NCBI GenBank assembly: GCA_950295325.1
Contig: OX485805.1
Span: 15,613,501 to 15,673,500 of the forward strand
DNA from: Polytrichum commune
Taxonomy: Eukaryota > Streptophyta > Polytrichopsida > Polytrichales > Polytrichaceae
Direction: 5' to 3'
Length of the DNA: 60,000 nucleotides
Numbering within the stretch: the first letter of the stretch is position 1; every line of letters starts with the position of its first letter. A program made the translations under genes and the position numbers. The notes beneath the pieces were generated by a model, which did not search any database, was not told the origin of the DNA, and saw nothing but the letters and a program-made list of their open reading frames with translations. This document shows positions 36,030 through 46,800 of this stretch, one piece after another.

Positions 36030-36480
36030 ATGACATTGATTATCCCATTTAGTGAGGGTGGGATAATCGTGCGCGTGGGAAATTAGTGAAGGTGACACTA
36101 AATTTCTTTACGCTATGAAATTAGTGCCATCAAAATATCTAGGGTTTTGAGGGCCCAAAATGTCAAAGTGCCAAAAACTCTCAATGCAAGCTTTCTTCAC
36201 TTTCTTAATGTTAGGAGATACCTAAGGAGTGAGTGGCGCTGACCAAAAAGAAGAAGAAGGAGCCTCTTTCAACCCACCAAAACAAATCATGCACTCTACA
36301 AAACACCTTAGAACAAACATTAATTTTCTCAAAACGTATGATAAACGAGCATGTATTTATGAAATCAACATCTCTTGGTAAAAATTTCAGCCCTCACTAA
36401 TTTTGAGATTTGGCAAAATAATGCGCGTTTTGGGAATTAGTAGCACACGCACTAAATGGGATATCCAATGTAGTGTGGGC
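36030..36480. mobile_element. MITE-like element with long terminal inverted repeats
   Basis: The left CATTGATTATCCCATTTAGT and right ACTAAATGGGATATCCAATG are inverted. Inverted similarity continues inward (GCGCGTGGGAAATTAGT against AATGCGCGTTTTGGGAATTA). No transposase. Confidence 0.65.
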
Positions 36481-36489
36481 CACACTAGA

Positions 36490-37875
36490 TCAGATGTTAG
36501 AGTGTAGAGGCTCCTCCTCTTGTGCCGCTCCGGACTTTCCCTTCGTTGGGAAGCATTTGTTAACGGTTTCCTCCTCACAAACCCCCCACAACAATGGAAG
36601 TTCTTCGTTACAGACCTTCATTCTCAAAAGTTTAAGCCGCAACTCACCTGACTCATCATCCCTGTGCTAAAACATCAAATTAAACATCGCTAACCCTCCC
36701 ACCGGCATCATCGTCTCATGGTGTCTGTCTGTCTGCCTTCTTGTCAATCCCAAGATGGTTAAGAACCTCTGTCGCAATGGGAAGTTATGGGCATTCATGA
36801 TTTTTGATCTCTTTCCTTGTAGGAGTTTTTGCAGTTAGCCTTTAGTAGAGCTGTTGTTTAGGTTCAATGCAGGTCAGGCATCCTTGCTGTAGGCTACTGT
36901 TGAATGCACGGTGATGTTGAATTACGTCGAGTAATCTTTGATACGTCGAATGACATGACACCGTGGTAACCTAATTACGCAGCTATGGCGATGGCACACT
37001 TTCTGAAGGTACTGAAACACTTCGACTATGGGGTTGATGAAGAACTCCAGTGATCTTTTTGACACCAACACTTTGTTTGAAGTTCGAAGTTCGAAGTTCG
37101 AAGTTATGATGTCTGTTTCAAGTTGTAGAATGGATCTCGTACAGCTGTTACTATGATTGAACACATGGGAAAAAGGTCCCTACCTCAATCCTGAGTTTCC
37201 ACCGAAGTGCATTCAAATGCTTTCAACATCACCAACATGTGATTGAACTCCATTTGCTGATGAAGCATATCATGAAGTAACAATCATGCGGTTCAGAGCA
37301 ACAGAAGGAATGGACTCCTAGAGGCTTCGATAGCAACCTTATCGAGTGGCATGAAGCTTGACATTAAGATTGGCTCACAAGAACATGTTGCCAAAATCTC
37401 AAGGTCTACAGGCTCCTCCTACATCTACCTTTTCTTGGACGTAACCTACTTGCGAAGAATTCGTCTCTTTCTCGCACCTCGACATCCTACAAGTCATCTC
37501 ATCGAGAAAAAAATCAACTCCACCGTTGGATGAAATAGCTCTGAGCAGCTCATGCCATCCCTGTCATATGCTAACCAGGAAATGACTTTTTTCAGAGGTT
37601 TGGGATGCCATATACTTGCAGTTTGTATGTTCCATCATTTGGCATGAATTAGCTGTTAGAGCTACCATGATCGTTCAGGCTTTGGCACCAGATTGAAACA
37701 CTGAAAGAAGCAAATCTCTTAAAGGCGGTCAATGTATTCATGGCCTAAACCCTATTTGCAGAGAAATCTCAAGGGTTCAGTTTGTACCCCCGAACTTCAC
37801 TACGGGTCATCTGAAACAGGGAAGAAGCAGAATTTCACTTCAAAAATGATGAGTTGCAGCTAATACAGAACCAAA
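36490..37875. other. Upstream region of the CEP104-like gene
   Basis: It probably contains promoter and 5' leader sequence of the gene starting at 37880. A (GTTCGAA)n tract lies at 37077-37105. Short open stretches were not recognised as coding. Confidence 0.4.
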
Positions 37876-37879
37876 CATT

Positions 37880-40800
37880 ATGGAGCGATCACCAAATGGA
37901 GATGCATCCATGGCCAGAGACTCCAGGTCGAATCACGATTTATCGACAGTCAAGAAACTCCCCTTCAATGTTGTTTACTGCTCCGGTCAGGTAAAGCTCA
38001 ATTTGAATGCAAGGAATTCAAGATGCTCCTTAAAATTGCCTGCATGTCTGTACTGAATCAGATCTGTGTATTTGGCTCAATGGTCTGCTGTTTTTATTCA
38101 AGTAGAGACCTATGTGAAATCATTGATGCAGGATGAAGATTTTCCTGCCAGCGAGCTGAACAAAGATGTCTCTGGTCGGGGTTGGCAGAGCTCCAGGTTT
38201 TACTCAACTCTCCTAATTTGATTTTCCCTTTAAAAAGAATTTTTAGGTTAAGCTAACTGATTAAAGAAAGGTGCTTCAATTCCATGATCACATCTCACTT
38301 GAGATACTCCACAAAATTCAACAACAGACAGAAATAGGTAAAACTGCCAGGCATCATTGCGTTTTAATTCTCTATTTGTTCCACAGGTATTGTTATTATC
38401 CTCAGGAGCTTGTGTTGGAGCTGCAGTGGCCATCTCGTATTATCAACATGCAACTACTTTGCCATGAATTCAAGGCATATTTTGCTTACCCTGAAAAAAC
38501 TGGTTCAATCTTTTCCTAAACACTTTGTATGTGGTCGCAGTTCGTTGCCAGTAATTTATGCTGATAAGAATTCGACTCTTTTGTCCACATAACAGATTCC
38601 AACAAAAGTGGAGGTTTTTGTGAATCTGATGGTGCCCTACATACATTGTGATGAGGCTGTTAGCCAGATGAAACGCCTTGGGTAACCACGTTCACCCTTT
38701 GCTTTTTTCACCGGCCTTTTTTTGGAAACCCCTGAGATTTGTGAAACCCTAATTTGTTTGCTGGAATCAGACTAAATTTAACACCTGTTTAAACTAATAA
38801 CTACTTCAGCTCTTTTGTTGTTGTTGTGGTATGCAGGTATCTTTCTTTGGACCCGAATGAACGAAGTGGACATCAAGCGAGGGAGCTGAAGAGCATCTAT
38901 GTGGACGCTCCAGCAACAGTTGTTCGCTTGGTGCTACATAATTGCTATTCCAATAACCTGAATGTCTATAATCAGGTCTTGCTTCAGTGACGACATTCTG
39001 GTTTCTGTCAAAGGTTGTCTTGGTGAAAGGTTGTCCACCTATGAGTTTGTGAGATTTCAGGTACATTTTGTCAATAGAAAGGTTAAAGTGATGATATATA
39101 AGATGTCCACGGAATTCCCGAGGTAATTATTAGGAGAACTCATTAGCTTATTTTCGAAATTTTCTGTGCTTTTTGACAGGTAGGCTTGATGGCGTTAATA
39201 TTAACAGGTGAGCCCCTGGACGAGCAACAATGGGCCCTACTGAATCAGCCTGGATTTGCAGCTCTTTTGCAAACTCCCAGGTAGCTCCCTTCTCACTTTG
39301 AAGGTGAAAATAGCTGTATTTTGTGAAATTAGAGTTATTTTTTTAACTCAATGGAACTTTTTGTCCGGATATGGTCCCCTATGAATCTCCATTGGTTGTT
39401 TGAATATAGTATCAATATTTTCTTTCCACTTGTAGTGCATGCTCGGAGGTAGTAGTGGTTGAATTTGAATGAAGAGCAGCCCATTTCGGTTCATTGGGGT
39501 CCAAATTCATTTTAGCACCCCTTGGCCTGGCAAAACGAGTTTGACCCTCAAGGAACCAATGTGAAATGTTCTTCGCTCAATCCTCCACACTACCTCCAAG
39601 CATGCACTCAAAATTTACCGAGCATGGAAGGTGTTATATGCAAAACAATCAACTCCGAGCCAAAAGTCACGATCATAGGATAACTTCATTAACCTTAGAC
39701 AATCAATGTAGGCACTGTTACGAGGTTCTTCTTTTGTATTCAGATGGTTAAGAGAAAGAGTATTCCAAAAGACAGTTGGCAATTTGCAAGCAGGGGCAAT
39801 TTGCTCCTCTATGCAACTCATTCACTAAAATATATTTCAAAAGCACAAGGAACTATGTGATAAACTTCAGTTTGACTGTTGATGAATTGGAGAATCATGT
39901 TTGTTGCTGATCCCAACTTAACTAGGATGTAGAATGTTTATGATGGCAACAACACGATGGGTCCAGGAAACAGGGTCCAAGTTTTAAAGCTGTAGATGCC
40001 AGGATACAGGTGCCAAGCCCAAAGCGTTCCGACTGCAACTTCCCTCCTGTTGACGCATCTACTGCGAGTCGTATTTTACGAGTATGTGCATTCTTATTCC
40101 AGATGTATTTGTGGGACCAGAACACCAACAAATACTTGCTTACAGCTTTTTAAGAATCTGCGCTTTGGTAAATGTGTACTTTGCTTGAATTTCACTTGCT
40201 GGGTATTATCAATGGTTGATGGCAGTTGCAAGAGGAGAAAAATATTGCAGTACAAGATGAGGACTATGATGAGGCTAAGCGTTTGAAGGTTCCTTTGCTT
40301 AAATTTGCCAACTTATAGAAATTTCTCTTAAATTTTTTGCTTTGTGCAATTCCATTGCAGGGCCTTGCATGAACTTTTTCTAAGGGAGATGTAAGGTCGT
40401 GGGTTAAATAAATTCCCTGCGTGTTTTCGACTCACTCCTTAAATATACCAGTCCACCTGGTAACGCAATATTGAAAGTTGTACAGGTTATGATTGAGAGG
40501 CTCAAAGTAACTGGTGAACAAATAAAGCAACTAGAGGTGAAGAAAAAAGCAGCTGTTGAATCTGAGGATTATGATGCTGCCAAAGTCTGCAAGGTTTATT
40601 TATTTACTATTATTATTTTATTATTATTTTTCACTGACTACTTTGAGTAGAAGGATTATGTAGATTGCAATAGCCAAATGAGTTCAAATCAGCGCCTTTC
40701 AGCTTCCTGTATCGAATGTGCATTTTTTAAAGTTTCTGGGTCGTTTGAGGAGGGCAGTTGGAGATTCAGAAGCTGCGGCAAATTGACACGTTCACACCAG

Positions 40801-43800
40801 ATAAGGGGCAGACGAAAAATGATGAAGCTTCGGATTGGTGAGCACAGAAATTTTACTGCAAACCCCAAACTTATTTTGGGAGCTGGTAGGCTGAGAGTGA
40901 ATCACAAAGGAGCAAGAATAAGTCCATGTCTTTTTTTTCCATGGAGTCTGTTGCGTTTTTGAAAGATTTATGGAATCAAGTTTTTTGCGATGTATTGATT
41001 GTTGGGTACCCCCTTAGTACCATTTCACACGTTCTATGTGGAATTTTCTAGAAATCAGTGTTAGAAGACAACTAGAACTGCTAACCTCTTCTGCCATATT
41101 CCGGCTTAAGCTGGATTGTCTGTGAAAAGCTATCAATCTTATAATAATGATATATGGAACATTTTTAAAATTTTAAATTACTGATTGTTTGTAGGATGAT
41201 TTGTATTGTAATGGGCAGAGTCGCTGCATTTGCAAAATGTTTTCAATTTTCAGTTTGGTGGTTTTGTTGGTTTTCATCCTTTTTGGTTTTTTGCTTTGCA
41301 GTGACTTCTGCTCGGAAGAAAGTGCATACCACGCACTTTTAGCTGAAGGACTTCCACAAGAAGAGTGGCCTCATCAGGTGATCCTTCTTTATTTCGTTTT
41401 TTATGACCATGACCATGACCATCATCATCATCATCATCATCGTCGTCGTCATCGTCATCGTCATCAGAATCTTTTAAGAGCATGTATTGTAAAAAAAGTA
41501 TGAGTGTAAAATTAATCAGTTGCTGGAAATTGAGAATTATACCTATACACGTGTGCAGAAAACACCTGAGATGGAACATTCTGACTTTGATAAAAGAGAA
41601 TCTGGAACTCAAACGCACCATGACAAATATAATGTGATGAAAGTAGATAAAGAAGTAACCTGCAAGACGACTGACCTGAAGCCTCCTTTGAAGCAACGTA
41701 CGTTTGTGCCTTATCTCATTAGTCTAATTACCTTTTTTCTTTTTTTCCTGATATTACATGCTTCCAAAGGTATGTATATCCTCTGTGGTTGGTCTTCCAT
41801 ATTTCTGTTGTAATTTATGTCAAATATGTCCAAATCCTGTACTATGGGGAGGATTCTGCTGTGAAGGTTATCTAAAGCAAAAGTCTAGGCAAGTTCGGGA
41901 AAAAAAAAACTTAACAGAAAGAGGTATAGGGTAGGTAAAGGTGATTAAGGTAAGCGGGCCTAAATCGGTGACTTATCTAAATTGGACACCTATATTTGAG
42001 TGGTGTCTAGTTAGGTGTGGATCTAAGAATAGATACCAAAAAGACATGTGTGCAAAAGAGATTGGGCTACGTGCTCAAAGTTTTTTAACTATCATAGGTT
42101 CAATAGTCAACATAATTGGGGGGACCTATATGGTCAGTTGATATGAAAGAGAATCTTTATTTTGATAAATGAGCAAATTATTCATATAAACTTGAAAATT
42201 CTAAGGGAAATAGCTACGGCCTTGACTTGGATTGGGCTTGAATTGATAGCCATCTTGTCCGCGCATTTAATATCATAAGAGAAGTACATGCAGTGCTCAT
42301 ACTGTCCGCTTTAGGCTCACCTACCTTATTTGCAATCCGGGTAACACTGATGGATACCTTTTGATGCCAGAATCATTTCAAAAGTAAGGCAAGGTCTAAA
42401 TTCCTAGTATGATTACTTGGCATAAGGTAAATGGGTCTTAAACAGACAATCTTAGCTCTGCACTCACTTTTCGTAGAAAGCACGCAATTAATGTGAGATA
42501 ATTGCCAATTCTAAATTCTGTCCGTAGCCATTTCCTTGGTATAATTGTTGGAGTTCACATGAACATCTTAGTCAGTACCAAATTGAAGGTGCTTGAGCTC
42601 ATTAAATGGTCATATCAGTTCCACCCAATTATGTTGATTATTGAGCCTAGAATGGTCAATAAATTGTGAGCATGGAGTCCAGTCTCTTTTAAACACATGA
42701 TGTCATGTTGGTGTCCGTTCTTAGATCCACACCCTTACCACAAACCACTCAAAAACGTCTGCTTACACTTATTGAGCTTGTTTGAAGACTTTGTTTCATA
42801 GTCATTCCTATCAAACACCTCAATTTTCTTTAGAATGCACACAAAGCACCAGGGGTCAATTGGATGTACGTAATCTGACTGCATCATTTTGGCCGTTGGG
42901 ACTTTGGTGGTAATTAGGTTCTGGAGCTGTGAGTGTGAAATGTGAGGAGAAGAAGCTGGGCTTGCTGTCATCTGTTTTCTTTTCATGGTGGCGAGGCAAA
43001 AGTGCTCACAAATTTCCCAGACCTAAATCTCCCTCCATGTGTGGGGAGCATGGTCAGCCTCCGGTTTCTCTTCTCCCATCAACCCTCCCAGCCTCCTGTT
43101 ACGATTCTGTAATTAATTACTTCACAAGTTGATGATTATGTTGGTGAATGCACACTGCATTAAAACATCTGGTTTAGTGTGGCCCACATTATACATTGTC
43201 TACCCACATTGATTGTCTTGCAATCACCGGGAGGCAACCAGAGAGGGTGTCATATGACCAAGTCTTAATGACCACTCCAATCAACATGGCACACTAATGC
43301 CACATCAAACCAAATGTTTAGTGTACTGTTGTCCCAGACTCCAGTATCAGGTGGCTCATGTTGGGGTCAGACACGTTTGAAATGTTGATTTTGAAGCAGG
43401 GTTTGGTAGGCTAAGGTAAAAGAATTCCGGCTTTGACAGCATTTAAACTGAAATGAAGGCCAACATTGGCTAAGGTAAGAGCTGACAACATACATTTCTA
43501 CCCTAAAATAGAGGGGCCAACCTTGAAGCCCAGCTCTCCAAGGTTAGGCACATGTCAAGGTCAAATTTTTCTTACCTTGGCCCACCAAACTCATGTTATC
43601 AAATGTGTGAGACCCCCCCTCCTCCCCCTCCCCTTTCAGGGAGAAACTGGTCGAGTTTTAGTACAGTTCTGAGCTTGGGCCATCAAGTTGCAACTTACCA
43701 CTTTTATCAATTTAGCAAGAACAGTTGCGGTTTGATGCAACCACCCTTTGAGGGTGGGTGTTACTTGTGTAACTTAACCAAGAAAATAGCAGTTGGAACA

Positions 43801-46800
43801 TGCCTCAGATTTAAGGGATTCTCTTTCAAGTATGGCATTAGCACTCTGCTTATAAAGTCACAGGTGTTCAGAAATAATACTATATCTTTTTGTCTGCCTT
43901 GTGGACTATACAAGGTTGAGCTCTTTATAACAACCAACCAGGTTCTTACATTGATTGGTCAATTCGGAGAAGTGACACGATGAAATTTCAATTGTCAGTG
44001 GGCATCCCAGGAAGAGCTAAAAGTCAAATCTCTGGACAGATGATGAGTGAATTCACGGGGGAAAAGGGTAGTAGTCTTCAAGGTTCCTCTAATTCTTGTG
44101 ATGTCCGTTTCGGAATCCCATATAGAATTGGACTAACTTGAAGATGAAGCAACACCATAATTCACGCCGGTGGCAACATTGGAGTGATCTTTATAATTAT
44201 TGAGAGTGATGTCATTGTCCTTTAGGACGTGGCTACAGATGTTCTATGAACAAACACTATTCACTTCGGCTTCTGGAGACCAGAGTTCTTCTGTAAGTGA
44301 TGTCTTTCCTATCTAGCATCGAATGCCATATTCTGATAAATCATCACTAAGGTGATATTGTTTTACTTCTAGGAATCACAGATCTCGTTTCCTCAAATGT
44401 CATGTGTAATGTGTAATTTTTGCAGATCCTTTCATTCCAGCAATGACGGCTCCCAATTTACTTCATGCAGTGGGAACTGACCCTCTTCCAGCCATTGCAC
44501 CTGCATTCTCGTATCAAAACGAATCGGCTACTTTACTTCAAGTTATGGGACACACATACTCTCATGAAAATGCAGGGTCACTTTCTTTTCCCAATCAAAA
44601 CCTCCCACCTATGTTACCTATGAATTTTGACAACTCCTCAGGACAGTCACCACCGCAGATGACAACAACGTATTCTATTCACAATCCTCATGACTTACCC
44701 ACATTTTACAACCGGAACGATCCCAGACGAACACAACAAATGGCACCCACATTTTTGAATATGAATGGCTCAACATTTATCACTCACAATGGGCAGCCAA
44801 CCATGCAGCTTCCACCATTGATGCCAACAACATTCAACCATCACCAAAATGCACTGATGATGCATCATCAAAACTTGAGATTGATTATTCCAGGTCAAGC
44901 TGATTCTCAAGTTGGATTCATTCCTAGTCTGAAACCCACATCTTCTCTTTTGAGTAGCGACTACATGACTGATCAAAGATTGGAGTCCTTCAATCAAAAC
45001 TCCAATCAAAACTCCAATCAAAATGGAGCCAACAACATGCCATCATCACAAAGAGGTAATCAGGGAATTGGTTGTCTTTAAATCACTTTTTAATGCTATT
45101 AATGAATTGGTGATTTGTTACAACACAAAGAGGTGCATCAACATGCTTGGAATGAGGGAATCCATTGCCTGATTTAGAAGAGTAATTTTACACTTTCAGA
45201 AATTATGTTTAAAACTAATCAGATGCAAATTTATCTAAAGCAGGGTTAGGTCACCATACTAGTCCAGACACCCTAGGTTGATTTGATTTTTCAATTCGAA
45301 GAAATTTCATAAATTTCTTGGAGCGAATACTCTGAGGAAATGCTTATGATTATGCAAAAGCATCAGCTCCAAAATAATGCTTATTCTTAAAAATGTCTTA
45401 GCAGCTCCAAATTAGGTTTTAAAGATGATGACCTTGCGGGTGTTACAGATAGCTGCCACCCCGAGCTGTCAACCCCCTCAATTGCTTCCAACAACAATGA
45501 ATCAAATATGGATCATCAAAGCGGGCACGCTTCTACACCGAAAACAACGGAACCTCGACCGAATTCCACTATCGAGCGGAAGCGATCACCTGCGACAAAG
45601 GGACAACAATCAATGGCATTTAATCACCAAAATGAAGATGAGAGCATTTACAAGATGAGCTCATCATCAGCACTTTATGCACCGCCTCCGCCGAGGATTA
45701 ATCCCGATGACACCTTAACCCCTGAGCCCCTTACGGAGGCTTTAATGGCCGAAGCGCGACCATTGCTTGCAGTTTTGGATCTGTACCATGTGGAGTGTTT
45801 CCATAGCAAGCAGTGGCAGTTACGTGATAAAGCTCTGCATTTCATTACTCAAGAGTTGAAGACGTATAGTTTGGAAGGTGAAGCACTTGCTATTTTTAGG
45901 TGTGTTGGTTTCTGCTATTTTTTGGTGCCATTTGCCTTGTCATCAAAGAAATGTTAAATGAACGACATAGGACAGCGGGCCTAAAACGGACACTTCTAGC
46001 TCTGCATCCACTTTTTCTAGGGTATTAAGCATACAATTAGTCCAAGATGATTAGCAAATCCAAATTGAGGATGTATCCATCTTCCTCATTGTTTTTGATT
46101 CTCATGTAAATATCTTATACATTAGTACAGTGAAGAATCTCTTTTTCCTTAATTGATCATATAGGTCTTTTCATACATCCTAGAAGAGGTAACAAATTTT
46201 GAGCTCATAATCTTACCTCTTTTAAACACATGACGACTTTTTGGTGTCCATTCTCAGATGCACACATAGAACGCATCACTCAAACATAGGTGTGCAATTT
46301 AGATAAGTAACTGAATTAGGCCCGCTTACCTTACCCTAATTTCTGCATACTTTGGTAGTTGTCTGCAAGCATCTCAAATTAGATCTATTTTGTTGCAAAT
46401 GAATTTTCTTAAGCAAAGTGAGTTGTGGGCCAGGGTTTTGGACAAGGTAATTACTCGAGCTCTCAACGATAGGGTTGCAAATGTCTTCAACAGTGCCATG
46501 CAGGTACTTATGTGTTCAATTCCAAGTTAAATTTTCACCATTTAGACCTAAGTTTTTCATTGCTTATAGGTTTTTGTAAGTGACAGTTCTGTTGTCTGAT
46601 GCCATCAATGTTTATTTGTTGTGTAGCTTTTGCGGATTTTTGTAACAAGATATGCAGCTGAAGTGCCTACTGCAGACCTCAGAAATTGTATGAGTGATTT
46701 GGTGAAAATTTTACTTGAGAAACTGGGGGACTCAAATGTGCGCACCAGGGACGCATGCTCTGAAGCTCTCATGTTTCTGGCATCAAAGAAGGAGATTGGA

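Noticed and set aside
40361-40395. Possible CEP104-like exon after TTCCATTGCAG (GGCCTTGCATGA...)
   Set aside because: In the phase required by the preceding exon it reads a stop after three codons, while joining 40288 directly to 40486 keeps the frame and the coiled coil.
41274-41696. 140-codon minus-strand frame with a poly-Asp run
   Set aside because: It is the complement of the (CAT/CGT)n microsatellite and of CEP104-like exons.
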